Assembly: GCA_014647935.1 (NCBI GenBank)
Contig: BMQD01000007.1
Span: 267,565 to 331,564 of the forward strand
Source of the DNA: Planomonospora parontospora
Lineage (GTDB): Bacteria > Actinomycetota > Actinomycetes > Streptosporangiales > Streptosporangiaceae
DNA length: 64,000 nucleotides
Direction of reading: 5' to 3'
Part shown: piece after piece, positions 50,835 through 59,520 of the stretch
Numbering within the stretch: the first letter of the stretch is position 1
Layout: every line of letters begins with the position of its first letter
Translations under genes and position numbers: made by a program
Notes under the pieces: model-generated
Databases searched by the model: none
Seen by the model: only the letters and a program-made list of their open reading frames with translations
What the model was told of the DNA's origin: nothing

Positions 50835-52235
50835 TCAGGCAGGGGGATCACTCTGCCGCGCCGGTGCGGTCGCCGCGCGGGCGGCGCGGACCCGGCCGAG
50901 CACCGCGTCGACGGCCAGGAAGGCGAGCAGGGAGATGCCGAGCAGTGGGACGAACACCCCCACCGCGATCGCCGCGAGCCCGACCGGCAGCAGCACCGGC
51001 AGGGGCACCGCCCTCCAGGCGCCGCGTGCGTACGGGGCGGCGAAGCCCCGGGTGGGGCGGCGCTGCCACCACATCCGGTACCCCCAGACGATCATGCAGA
51101 TGAGACCGGCGGCGAGCGCCATCAGCAGGATCTGGTTGGGCAGGCCGAACAGCACGCCCATGTGCCCGTCGATGCCCCACCGGATCAGCTTGGCCACCAG
51201 CGGGAAGTCGTCGAAGCGCAACTCACCGGTGACCCGGCCGGTCGCCGCATCGACCGCGACCTGGTCGTTGCGCTGCGGCCACTCGCGGTCCATCTCCTTG
51301 ACGGTGAAGGCCGCACCGGGCTCGGCTGGCCAGGCCACCTCCAGCGGCCCGGACAGTCCGGCGCCCGCCGCGGCCGCCACGATCCGGTCGGCGTCGGCTC
51401 CGCTCGCGGACCCGTCGCCGCCCGCGCCGTGTCCGGCGTGGCCGGAATGGTCCCCGGCGGCCGCCGGCAGAGCCGGGGTGGTCCAGCCGAGCGCGGTCTG
51501 GAGCCTGTCGACGTTCGCGCCCGCGTACGCCGACCAGGTCAGCCCGGTGGCCGACAGGAAGAGCAGGCCGACGGTGATCCACAGGCCGACCGAGCCGTGC
51601 CACGACAGGGTCCGCCGCAGACCCCCGGCCTTGCGGTCGGGTTTCAGCGCGCGGCGGCGATGGCTCGACCACAGCACGACGCCGCCGAGCGCGACCGCCC
51701 ACAGCCAGCTTGCGGCCAGCTCGCTGTAGAGGCGGCCCGGCTCGCCCAGCTGCAGGTGGCGGTGGAAGGTGGAGATCCAGGCACGCACCGGGAGGGCACC
51801 CGAGCTGCCGTAGCTCTCCAGCGTGCCTCGCACCTCGCCCGTGTACGGGTCGACGAAGACCGCCAGCCGGGTGCTCTCCGGCAGGCCCGGCGCGTCCAGC
51901 AGGACCTGGGTGGTCGCACCGGGCTCGGCGGCGGGCCGTACCGCGCCGACCGTCCCTTCCGGGTGCGCGGTGCGGGCGGCGGCGATCTGCCGGGCCAGCG
52001 GGAGCATCGTCTGCCCTGCCGGGACGGGGGCGGTGAGCTCGTGGGAGTGGACGGTCTTCTCGATCTGGAAGGAGGCGGCGTACAGCAGGCCGGTAGTGGC
52101 GGCCACCAGGAGGAAGGGGGCCACCAGGACGCCCGCGTAGAAGTGCAGGCGCAGCAGCAGTGCGCGCACCGCGGGCCAGGCGGCGGGGCGGGGACGTTCG
52201 GGAGCGGGTGAGAGTTCGCGCACGTCGGAGGTCAT
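50835..52235 (-). CDS. PepSY-associated transmembrane protein
   Basis: A 466-residue protein with four main membrane helices and large external PepSY-like segments (for example VFVDPYTGEVRGTLES and VAVDAATGRVTGELRFDD). FHRHLQLGEPGR after the first external domain is the usual family motif. A His-rich stretch (GDHSGHAGHG) follows the third helix region. Related proteins act as transmembrane ferric or copper reductases or modulators. ATG 52235 has GGAGA and a hairpin 21-48 nt upstream. Confidence 0.85.
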   Translation of the reverse strand: MTSDVRELSPAPERPRPAAWPAVRALLLRLHFYAGVLVAPFLLVAATTGLLYAASFQIEKTVHSHELTAPVPAGQTMLPLARQIAAARTAHPEGTVGAVRPAAEPGATTQVLLDAPGLPESTRLAVFVDPYTGEVRGTLESYGSSGALPVRAWISTFHRHLQLGEPGRLYSELAASWLWAVALGGVVLWSSHRRRALKPDRKAGGLRRTLSWHGSVGLWITVGLLFLSATGLTWSAYAGANVDRLQTALGWTTPALPAAAGDHSGHAGHGAGGDGSASGADADRIVAAAAGAGLSGPLEVAWPAEPGAAFTVKEMDREWPQRNDQVAVDAATGRVTGELRFDDFPLVAKLIRWGIDGHMGVLFGLPNQILLMALAAGLICMIVWGYRMWWQRRPTRGFAAPYARGAWRAVPLPVLLPVGLAAIAVGVFVPLLGISLLAFLAVDAVLGRVRAARAATAPARQSDPPA

Positions 52236-52255
52236 GGAAAAGGTCTCCGTTCACG

Positions 52256-52283
52256 GGGGTGCGCACAGCGAGGTACGCACCCC
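52256..52283 (-). promoter_or_regulatory. Inverted repeat upstream of the PepSY gene
   Basis: GGGGTGCG (52256-52263) and CGCACCCC (52276-52283) lie 21-48 nt upstream of the start codon: an operator or leader hairpin. Confidence 0.45.
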
Positions 52284-52442
52284 GGCGGGGGTTCGTCAGG
52301 ATCGGCGCAGCCACGATGCCCCCGGGGCGGCGAGCGCGGCCGTCACGACGGAGACCGGCTCGCAGCAGGGGTGTGCGGCGGTGCGGTGCGGACTCAGGCG
52401 GCCCGCACCAGCGGCGAAGGGGTCACGGGTCTATGGCCCGGA

Positions 52443-52994
52443 TCAGAAGACGAACGCCCCGGCCGGCGGCCCGCGCCGGGAAACGGCCGCATCCAGCAGC
52501 CGGGCGACGAACCGGGTCCCGCCCTCCTCGACATGCGGTGGGAGGAGACGCCGTACGGCGGGTGCGGCCCGCCACACCAGCAGGGTGACCACCGCGGCGA
52601 CGAGCAGGTGCAGCAGCGTGGCCAGAGCGGTCTCACCGCGCTCCAGCCAGTAGGCCGACAGCAGCGCCGTCACGGCGTGAGCCAGCAGCATGCCCAGGTC
52701 CGCGACCAGGCCGCCGTGGCCGTGCCCGGGGACCGGCGGCGGCTGCACCGCGGCCGCCGTGAACAGGTGGTGCAGGCCGTACTGGACGGCGAAGGCCGCG
52801 GTGAGCAGGGTGCCCAGCCCGCGCTGCCGCCGGGCCAGGACGAACGCCCCGCCCGTGATCAACGGGACCACCGCGGTCGGCGTCGCCGGATCGACGGCGG
52901 CGCCTCCGGCCAGCACGTGCATGCCCAGCGACACCGTCACGCACGCCACCGCGAACACGGTGGCGCGCAGCAGGCGCAGAACGGGCATGCCCAT
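52443..52994 (-). CDS. His-containing multi-pass membrane protein, copper cluster, paralogue 2
   Basis: A 183-residue protein with about five helices, paralogous to 50134-50733: shared AAHLLAGG/GMHVLAGG near helix one, GHGHGG versus GHAHTG, the LGML-AH block, and RRGPP near the C terminus. Start at 52994 or 52988. The two paralogues flank the PepSY gene on the same strand, suggesting duplication within one operon. Confidence 0.7.
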   Translation of the reverse strand: MGMPVLRLLRATVFAVACVTVSLGMHVLAGGAAVDPATPTAVVPLITGGAFVLARRQRGLGTLLTAAFAVQYGLHHLFTAAAVQPPPVPGHGHGGLVADLGMLLAHAVTALLSAYWLERGETALATLLHLLVAAVVTLLVWRAAPAVRRLLPPHVEEGGTRFVARLLDAAVSRRGPPAGAFVF

Positions 52995-53222
52995 ATCGTG
53001 ACAGAGATCGCGGCTCCTGCCGAGTCCGTTGAGCCGCTGTCAAGGCTGCTTTGAGGGTGGGATTTTTCTGGTCGGGCATCAGGGAGAGTGCGAACCGGAC
53101 CGGCCGGCTGAGCTCGCTGAGCAGCCATGGGCATCATCGGGATGATCGACTGGGTGGCGGCTCACCGTAGTCGTCGGAGTTCTGGGCCGATCAGGTCCGG
53201 GCGGTGTTTGCGGGCCGGTTTC

Positions 53223-53545
53223 AGGAGGCCGGTTCTGCGGTGGGCAGGTGGACGGTGAAGACGGTGCCGCCGCCCTCGCGCGGTGTGCGGCGGTGATCGC
53301 GCCGCCGTGCGCCTCCACGATCACCTTGGTGGTCGCCAGGCCCAGGCCGGTCCCCGGGCTACCGGCCTCGCGGGCGGTGGAGGCGCGGAAGAACCGGGAG
53401 AACAGCTGCTCGTATTGTTCGGCCGGGATGCCGATACCGGTGTCGGCGACCACCAGCGCGACGCCGCCCTTGGTGGTGTCGCCGTGCTGGCAGTTCGGTG
53501 CGGCGGTGACGTTGCCGCTGTCGGGGATGTACTGAAGTTGAATGC
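53223..53545 (-). pseudogene. Histidine-kinase ATPase-domain remnant
   Basis: Only the C-terminal end of a sensor kinase remains: GGVALVVADTGIGIPAEQ (G1 box), LFSRFFRA (F box) and GTGLGLATTKVIVEAHGG (G2 box). A frameshift near 53280 separates this from the final ...GGGTVFTVHLPTAEPAS-stop. The N-terminal sensor, HisKA and N box are absent, and transposase sequence begins at the broken edge. It was perhaps the kinase for the adjacent copper cluster, but that is speculation. Confidence 0.8.
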
Positions 53546-53598
53546 GTGATGTCGGAGCCGCATCCGATCACTCCTGGTGAGTGCGATATCACAGAAGT

Positions 53599-53895
53599 AT
53601 GCGATACGCGCAAGGCGGCGGATTCACCGCCGCGGAGCAGCAACGTCGTGAACGACTCCGCCTGGACGCGGCCGAGTCGTTCGCACACGGCGACACCACC
53701 GCGGCCGTCGCCCGCAGGCTGCGGGTCAGCCTGCGATCGGTGGAACGATGGCGCCGCTCCTGGCGCCAAGGCGGCACCCGGGCGCTGCGCTCCACCGGCC
53801 CGCCCTCGCTGCCGAAACTGAGCGACGCCCAGTTCGCCCGGCTGGAATCCGATCTGCAGCAAGGCCCGCTGGCCTGGGGGTTCGCCGACGGCTGA
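53599..53895 (+). pseudogene. Truncated IS630-type transposase (N-terminal HTH part)
   Basis: 98 residues matching the N terminus of IS630-family transposases: AAEQQRRERLRLDAAESFAHG, a winged helix (TTAAVARRLRVSLRSVERWRRSWRQGG) and LSDAQFARLESDLQQGPLAWGFADG. The DDE catalytic domain is missing. The stop codon arises at the junction with the repeat 53887-53987. Confidence 0.85.
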
Positions 53896-53987
53896 CCGGC
53901 CCCCGGCCCGGGGCGCCCGAGGGACAGTGATGCGAGTCGCGAGCCGCTCGTGCGCGGGCGCGCGTGAGGACCGGCCGGCTGCCGGTG
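53887..53987 (+). repeat. ~100-nt dispersed repeat, copy 1
   Basis: Closely related to 63727-63823 in the same orientation. Shared runs include GACGGCT, GGCCCGGGGCGCCCGAG, TGATGCGAGT and CGCGAGCCGCTCG. Its left edge cuts the IS630 transposase. No coding capacity is evident. Confidence 0.75.
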
Positions 53988-54159
53988 TGACGCGCGGCGC
54001 TGTTTGACAACTCCGCGATCGGCTACACCCTAGCGATGGCCGGGAGGCGGAGATCGGCGTTGACGCTCAAGGGGCGTGTGCGCTCGACGTCTGCGGGCCT
54101 GCGCCATTCGGCCCGAGGACGCGCGATGGAACCGGCGAATACATGGGGAGATCGTGGTC

Positions 54160-55887
54160 GTGGGTATCGATGAGCTGGAGCTGCGCCCGGGAGCGGATGC
54201 CGACCGCGAGTGGATCTACCGGCTGCGCCACGAGGTGTACGCCCGGGAACTCGGCCAGCACCCCGCCAACGACGCCGGGCAGTTGAGCGACGAATTCGAC
54301 GAGGGCAACGTCTATATCGTGGCGGTCCATCAGGGACACCCCGCCGGGTTCATCAGCGTGACACCACCATGGGCCGGACGCTACTCGATCGACAAGTACC
54401 TGCGGCGCACTGAGCACCCCGTTCTGCGCCAGGACGGCCTGTTCGAAATCCGCATCCTGACCGTGGACCCGGCTCGGCGGGGCAGGATGACCGGCAGGCT
54501 CTTGATGTACGCGGCGCTGCGCTGGGTGATGGCGCACGGGGGCCGCACCATCGTGGCGCTGGGCCGGGCCGAGCTCCTGCCGATGTACCGGGAACTGGGG
54601 CTGACGTCCACCGGGACACCGGTGCGCTCAGGGGCCGTCGCCTTCGAACTGCTGACCGGTGAGGTGGCCGGCCTCGCCCAGCAGACACTGCGCAGGTACG
54701 GTCCGGTGTTGCGGGACCTGGAGCCGAGGTTGCGCTGGCGCCTGGAGACGCCCTTCCTGCCCGGTACGGGCGGCTGCGAGCACGGCGGCACCTCGATCGG
54801 GGCGCTGGGCCGCCGCTTCGATGCCCTCCAAGCGCACGGAGACGTCGTGCCCGCCGACGTGCTCGACGCCTGGTTCCCGCCCGCCCCCGGTGCCGCCGCG
54901 GCCCTGGCCGCCCACCAGGACTGGATGGTGCGGACCTCTCCACCCGCGCAGGCCGAAGGGCTCATCGAGGAGATCGGGACCCGCCGCGGCCTTCCCGCCG
55001 AGGCCATCGCGGTCGGGGCCGGCTCCTCCGACCTGATCTTCCGGGCGTTCCGCGGCTGGCTGGAGGCCTCCTGCCGGGTACTGCTGATCGACCCCTCCTA
55101 CGGTGAATACGCGCACGTCATCGAGCACGTGATCGGCTGCCGCGCCGACCGGTTCACGTTACGGCGCCAGGAGGGCTGGCGGATCGACCCGAACCGCCTC
55201 GGCGAAGCGCTGCGCGCACGCTACGACCTCGTGGTCGTCGTCAACCCCAACAACCCCACCGGAGCGCACCTGGACGCAGACGACCTGCGCCAAGTGCTGG
55301 CGGCGGCCCCCGGCGGGACCCGGTTCTGGATCGATGAGGCCTACGCCGGCTACGCCGGGCCGGGCCGATCGCTGGAGCCGTACGCCGCGGCCGCCGACAA
55401 CACCGTCGTGTGCACCTCGCTTTCGAAGATGTACGCGCTGTCAGGCCTGCGGGCGGCCTACCTGACCGGACCTGCGCAGATCGTGGCCGAGCTGCGCCGC
55501 TGGAGCCCGCCCTGGGGGGTGAGCCTGCCCGCGCAGATCGCCGCGGTCCACGCTCTGCGCGACCCCGCCTACTACGCCGGCCGCTGGGCGCAGACCGCGG
55601 CGCTGCGCGCCGAACTGGCCGCCGCACTCGCCGCGATCGGCCAGGACGTGCACGTCCAGGAAGCGGCGGCCAACTTCGTCCTGCTCACCCTGGCCCGCGG
55701 CGGCCCCGCAGCCGCCCGTCTGGTCCGCCGATGCCGGGAGCGGGGCGTGTTCCTGCGCGACCTGTCACCGATCTCCCCGGCATTCGAAGGCAGGACGGTA
55801 CGCATCGCGGTGCGCGAGGCCACCGCCAACGCCCGGATCGCCGAAACCGTCACCACGGCCCTGCACGATCTGCGGAACCCGGCGTGA
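54160..55887 (+). CDS. GNAT acetyltransferase fused to a class I/II aminotransferase
   Basis: A 575-residue fusion. Residues 1-185 are an acyltransferase-like domain of the N-acyl amino acid synthase/GNAT type (REWIYRLRHEVYARELGQHP, FEIRILTVDPARRGRMTGRLLM). Residues 220-570 are a fold-type I PLP enzyme similar to HisC-type aminotransferases: GAGSSDLIFRAF, VVVNPNNPTGAHL, FWIDEAYAGYAG and the PLP Lys in TSLSKMYALSGLRA. GTG 54160 has GGGGAG upstream; upstream in-frame extension is possible. Its stop overlaps the GTG of a CdsA-like gene. The pathway is unknown; an amino-containing lipid head group or acyl amino acid is a reasonable guess. Confidence 0.85.
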   Translation: MGIDELELRPGADADREWIYRLRHEVYARELGQHPANDAGQLSDEFDEGNVYIVAVHQGHPAGFISVTPPWAGRYSIDKYLRRTEHPVLRQDGLFEIRILTVDPARRGRMTGRLLMYAALRWVMAHGGRTIVALGRAELLPMYRELGLTSTGTPVRSGAVAFELLTGEVAGLAQQTLRRYGPVLRDLEPRLRWRLETPFLPGTGGCEHGGTSIGALGRRFDALQAHGDVVPADVLDAWFPPAPGAAAALAAHQDWMVRTSPPAQAEGLIEEIGTRRGLPAEAIAVGAGSSDLIFRAFRGWLEASCRVLLIDPSYGEYAHVIEHVIGCRADRFTLRRQEGWRIDPNRLGEALRARYDLVVVVNPNNPTGAHLDADDLRQVLAAAPGGTRFWIDEAYAGYAGPGRSLEPYAAAADNTVVCTSLSKMYALSGLRAAYLTGPAQIVAELRRWSPPWGVSLPAQIAAVHALRDPAYYAGRWAQTAALRAELAAALAAIGQDVHVQEAAANFVLLTLARGGPAAARLVRRCRERGVFLRDLSPISPAFEGRTVRIAVREATANARIAETVTTALHDLRNPA

Positions 55888-56687
55888 CCGGCGTCGGCGA
55901 CCTGATCCCCTACATCGCCGGCGCGCTCGCAGCCGGCGGGATCGCCGTCGCGCTGTCTCGGCGGCGACAGTACATGCTGCGGTGGTGCGCCTGGGCAGTG
56001 GCCGTACCGGTAGTGGTCGCCGCCCTGTATGCGGGACCCGGCGGGGCCGCGGTCCTGGCCGCGGCGGTGGGCATGGTGTGCGCCGCCGAGTACGGCGGGC
56101 TGACCCGCCTGCCCCGGCCCGACCGCGTGCTGCTCACCGCCGCCGTGGCCGCGCCGCCGGTGACCGCCTGGCTGGCGCCCGCACGACTGCCTCACGTGTT
56201 CGCCGTCGCCGTCTTGGCCGTCGCCCTGGTACCGCTCCTGACCGGTGATGCGGCCGGTGGGCTGAACCGGCTGTGCCGGGGGGTGTTCGGCGTCGTCTGG
56301 TTCGCGCCGTTGATCGGGGTGGTCCTGCTCGGCCCGGCCGCCTTGGCACTGTTCGCCGCGGTGTCGGTCGCCGACATCGCCGCCTCGTTCGGCGGCCGGC
56401 TCCTGGGCGGCCCGGTGCTTTCTCCGCTGTCACCGGCCAAACGCTGGAGCGGGGTGCTGGCCGGGACCATCGCGGGCCTGGGCATGCTGGCCCTGCTGGA
56501 CGCGTTCACCCCTGCCCTGGTGGCCGCCGTGGCATTCGGCGCCCCCGTGGGAGATCTGCTGGAGTCGATGGTCAAGCGAGGCGCCGACGTCAAGGACTCG
56601 GCCTCCTGGTTGGCGGGTGCCGGCGGACTGCTGGACCGGCTCGACTCCCTGCTGCTCGCACTCACGCTGGCCCTGCTGCTCCGCTGA
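55884..56687 (+). CDS. CdsA-like phosphatidate cytidylyltransferase
   Basis: A 267-residue membrane protein with about eight helices. The C-terminal CdsA signature is partly kept: SPLSPAKRWSGVLAGTIAG, APVGDLLESMVKRGADVKDS (the S-x2-KR-x3-KD core) and a short GGLLDRLDSLL. It would activate phosphatidate or a related phospholipid precursor with CTP. GTG overlaps the stop of the fusion gene, so expression is coupled. It is unlikely to be the housekeeping CdsA, which normally lies near frr/dxr. Confidence 0.85.
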   Translation: MTGVGDLIPYIAGALAAGGIAVALSRRRQYMLRWCAWAVAVPVVVAALYAGPGGAAVLAAAVGMVCAAEYGGLTRLPRPDRVLLTAAVAAPPVTAWLAPARLPHVFAVAVLAVALVPLLTGDAAGGLNRLCRGVFGVVWFAPLIGVVLLGPAALALFAAVSVADIAASFGGRLLGGPVLSPLSPAKRWSGVLAGTIAGLGMLALLDAFTPALVAAVAFGAPVGDLLESMVKRGADVKDSASWLAGAGGLLDRLDSLLLALTLALLLR

Positions 56688-57017
56688 TGGGGCACCCAAG
56701 CCGTTCGTCGCCTGCCAGATAACGCCGCCGGAGTGCTGCCAAGCAGCGCCGCGCGTCACACACCAGGCAGGAGTGCGCGACGCCCGGCGCCGCTGTGCTG
56801 GCTGCTGGCGGTGACGGCGCGAGCTGACGCGCGGCTGGGCAGCGGCCGGCGCCGGGCCGCCGCTTGGCGAGTGCTCGCTTGCCGGGCCCGGCTGATGGTG
56901 CGAATGCGCCGTGGCTACGCGCTACGGTAAGCGCGAGCTCATCTACCAGGGCACCCTCGATGTCGCCTCGATCCGCATCCGGCTCCGCGACCCAGTCATA
57001 TGATCACGGGACACGCC
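56688..57017. other. Intergenic region with no clear gene
   Basis: 330 nt. The segment around 56747-56800 resembles 63829-63888 (CACCA.GC.AGGAGTG and CGGCGCCGCTG...GCTG.TGGCG), suggesting another diverged repeat. A 30-residue open frame at 56911-57003 (starting GTG, ending LRDPVI) is present but has no support. Nothing else is recognisable. Confidence 0.4.
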
Positions 57018-57968
57018 CTAATCCGTCGCGCTGGCGAGCCGGGCTGCCAGCGTCCTGATGTGCTCGACAAGCTCCGGGGGTTCGTGCACCTGAAAGTCGA
57101 ACCCTTTGGTTGTCACGTAGATGGCCAACTCGTCCAGCGAGTTGGACCCGGTCCGCAGGGTGCAGCTGTGCTCGTCGATCGGCTCCAGCGCTCCGGTGGT
57201 GGGGGTGATCCGCTCCGCCGCGGTTTCGGCGCTGACGCGCAGGGTGAACCGGGCCTGGTAGCGGTAGGCCGACGTGGAGATCGCCCGCGAGGTGTAGCCG
57301 CTGATATCGGGGTCTGGCGGGGTGCGCGGGGTGAACCGGGGACCGGTGGGCGTGCGCGGGTCGAGGCGGTCCACGCGGTAGGTGCGCCAGTCCTGGCGGT
57401 CGACGTCCCAGCCGATGAGGTACCAGCGCCGGCCCGAGTGCACCAGCCGGTGCGGCTCGGTCGTGCGGATGCTGCTTGTTCCGTCGTGGGTGCGGTAGTC
57501 GAAGCGCAGGCGCAGCGAGTCGCGGCAGGCGACGGCGATGGCGGTGAGGGTGCTCGGATCGACGGTGGGGCCGGTGTTGGCCATTGGCACTGTCACCGAC
57601 TGCAGGGCGTTGATCCGGTGGCGCAGCCGGGACGGCAGTACCTGTTCGAGCTTGGCAAGGGCCCGCACGGAGGTCTCCTCGATGCCGGTGATCGAACCGC
57701 CGGCGGCCGTGCGCAGGCCCATCGCGACCGCGACGGCTTCGTCGTCGTCGAGCAGCAGCGGTGGCAGGTCCGCACCTGCACCCATCCGGTAACCGGCGGT
57801 GCCCGCGGTGGCCAGCACGGGGTAGCCGAGGCCGCGCAGCCGGTCGATATCGCGGCGCACGGTGCGCGGAGTGATCTCCAGGCGCTCGGCCAGTTCGGCG
57901 CCGGTCCATTCGCGTCGGGCCTGCAGGAGCGAGAGCAGTCGCAGTAGCCGTGCCGAGGTTTCCCACAT
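57018..57968 (-). CDS. YafY-type HTH/WYL regulator
   Basis: A 316-residue regulator. The N-terminal HTH_11-type winged helix is SARLLRLLSLLQARREWTGAELAERLEITPRTVRRDIDRLRGLGYPV, and the middle WYL domain includes LRFDYRTHDGTSSIRTTEPHRLVHSGRRWYLIGWDVDR. It diverges from the epoxide hydrolase gene by 63 nt with a dyad in between. Typical of regulators that repress an adjacent enzyme gene and respond to a small ligand. Confidence 0.9.
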   Translation of the reverse strand: MWETSARLLRLLSLLQARREWTGAELAERLEITPRTVRRDIDRLRGLGYPVLATAGTAGYRMGAGADLPPLLLDDDEAVAVAMGLRTAAGGSITGIEETSVRALAKLEQVLPSRLRHRINALQSVTVPMANTGPTVDPSTLTAIAVACRDSLRLRFDYRTHDGTSSIRTTEPHRLVHSGRRWYLIGWDVDRQDWRTYRVDRLDPRTPTGPRFTPRTPPDPDISGYTSRAISTSAYRYQARFTLRVSAETAAERITPTTGALEPIDEHSCTLRTGSNSLDELAIYVTTKGFDFQVHEPPELVEHIRTLAARLASATD

Positions 57969-57990
57969 GATTTGAAGTCTGCCATTGGCC

Positions 57991-58024
57991 TAGGACCGGG
58001 CCTGTCCTAACCAGCTCCTAGCGT
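57991..58024 (+). promoter_or_regulatory. Operator and leaderless promoter of the epoxide hydrolase
   Basis: The dyad TAGGAC-N7-GTCCTA (57991-57996 and 58004-58009) overlaps where a -35 box would be. TAGCGT (58019-58024) is a plausible -10, ending 7 nt before the ATG, so the mRNA may be leaderless. The adjacent WYL protein is the obvious candidate regulator. Confidence 0.6.
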
Positions 58025-58031
58025 TATCGGC

Positions 58032-59186
58032 ATGGAGAACAACAGCGAGATCCGGCCTTTCACTATCGACATTCCCCAGGCTGACCTGGAGGATCTACGG
58101 GACCGGCTGGTCAGGACCCGGTGGGCCGCGGACCTGCCCGATGCCGGCTGGAGCCGCGGGGTGCCGGTGAGCTACCTCAAAGGGCTGGCCGAGTACTGGC
58201 GTGATGGCTACGACTGGCGTGTCTATGAGCGGGAGCTGAACAAGTACCCGCAGTTCACCACCGAGATCGACGGGCAGAACATTCACTTCCTGCACGTGCG
58301 CTCGCCCGAGCCGGACGCGCTGCCGCTGATCCTGACCCATGGCTGGCCCGGCTCGATCGTGGAGTTCCTGAACGTCATCGGCCCGCTGACCGACCCCAGG
58401 GCACATGGCGGCGACCCGGCGGACGCGTTCCACCTGGTGATCCCGTCGATCCCCGGCAGCGGGTTCTCCGGGCCGACCGGCGAGGCCGGCTGGGACACCA
58501 ACCGGGTGACCAGGGCGTTCGCCGAGCTGATGAACCGACTCGGCTACGACCGCTACGGCGCGCAGGGCGGCGACACCGGCGCGGTCATCTCCCCGGGGCT
58601 CGGCAGGCTCAACCCTGACAAGGTCGTCGGCGTGCACGCGAACGGGCTCTCTGCGTTCACCGAGGTCAACCCGGACGAGGTGGGGGAGCTGACCGAGGCC
58701 GAGCGGGCGCGGCTGGAGCACCTGCAGTACCTGGAGACCGAGCAGTCCGGCTACGTGATGATCCAGACCACCCGGCCACAGACCCTGGCGCACGGGCTGC
58801 ACGACTCTCCGGTGGGGCAGTTGGCCTGGATCGTGGAGAAGTTCAAGGAGTGGACCGATCCGGCCGCTGAACTGCCCGAGGACGCGGTGGACCGGGATCT
58901 GTTGCTTACCAACGTGATGCTGTATTGGCTGACCGGCACCGCCGGGTCCTCAGCCAACAGCTACTACGAGACCGCGCATGCCGGAGCCTGGGGCGCGAGT
59001 GAGCGCTCCACGGTGCCGACCGGGGTTGCGGTGTTCCCTATGGATGTGTCAATCCGGCGCACTGTCGAGCTCGAACACACCGTCGTGCACTGGTCCGAAT
59101 TCGGCCGCGGCGGCCACTTCGCCGCGATGGAGGCCCCCGACCTGCTCGTCGGTGATGTCCGGGAGTTCTTCAGCAAGCTGCGCTGA
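58032..59186 (+). CDS. Epoxide hydrolase (EHN plus alpha/beta hydrolase)
   Basis: A 384-residue protein. The N-terminal EHN domain ([23 protein letters not shown]) is followed by an alpha/beta hydrolase fold. HGWPGS forms the oxyanion hole, the nucleophile Asp is in [12 protein letters not shown] (about residue 180), and the His is in [10 protein letters not shown] near the end. It should open epoxides to diols. No signal peptide. Regulated by the divergent WYL protein, judging by layout. Confidence 0.9.
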   Translation: MENNSEIRPFTIDIPQADLEDLRDRLVRTRWAADLPDAGWSRGVPVSYLKGLAEYWRDGYDWRVYERELNKYPQFTTEIDGQNIHFLHVRSPEPDALPLILTHGWPGSIVEFLNVIGPLTDPRAHGGDPADAFHLVIPSIPGSGFSGPTGEAGWDTNRVTRAFAELMNRLGYDRYGAQGGDTGAVISPGLGRLNPDKVVGVHANGLSAFTEVNPDEVGELTEAERARLEHLQYLETEQSGYVMIQTTRPQTLAHGLHDSPVGQLAWIVEKFKEWTDPAAELPEDAVDRDLLLTNVMLYWLTGTAGSSANSYYETAHAGAWGASERSTVPTGVAVFPMDVSIRRTVELEHTVVHWSEFGRGGHFAAMEAPDLLVGDVREFFSKLR

Positions 59187-59233
59187 AACCCCCGCGGCGC
59201 CGACCTCGATCACGTCGGTGCCGCGGGTATTCG

Positions 59234-59398
59234 GTGCTCGGGCTCAGCGAACGACTGGGACCGGCGTGGTCAGCGGCTCCTGTGGGCCGCATCGCACCGC
59301 TGGCCCTACCGCGTATCGAACTCCGGATTTGGCTACTTCCGCTGGCCGCGATCGGCGTCATCGCCCTCCTGATCATCGCCGTACTTGTCACTGGCTAG
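59234..59398 (+). CDS. Possible 54-residue single-helix membrane protein
   Basis: A short frame from GTG to TAG whose last 30 residues form a membrane helix (IWLLPLAAIGVIALLIIAVLV). It lies between the epoxide hydrolase and the left end of the IS256 unit. There is no clear ribosome site and I do not recognise it, so it may be a remnant. The rest of the 334-nt gap is the IS end. Confidence 0.3.
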   Translation: MLGLSERLGPAWSAAPVGRIAPLALPRIELRIWLLPLAAIGVIALLIIAVLVTG

Positions 59399-59435
59399 AG
59401 CGGAGCGGGAGCAATGCTTGAGACCTGTGGATCGG

Positions 59436-59459
59436 CCGGGAAGGGGTGTACCTTCCCGG
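59436..59459 (+). promoter_or_regulatory. Hairpin between IS end and transposase
   Basis: Perfect 9-bp arms CCGGGAAGG (59436-59444) and CCTTCCCGG (59451-59459). Such hairpins inside IS ends commonly limit read-through transcription or sequester translation signals of the transposase; the effect here is inferred. Confidence 0.6.
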
Positions 59460-59520
59460 TGATCGTTTGAGGTCTCACACGCATGGCCGACGCGCCAACG
59501 TCGGCTGGGAAGGCACACCC

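Noticed and set aside
51644-51919. Short Arg/Ser-rich minus-strand frame within the PepSY gene
   Set aside because: Out-of-frame shadow of the PepSY coding sequence.
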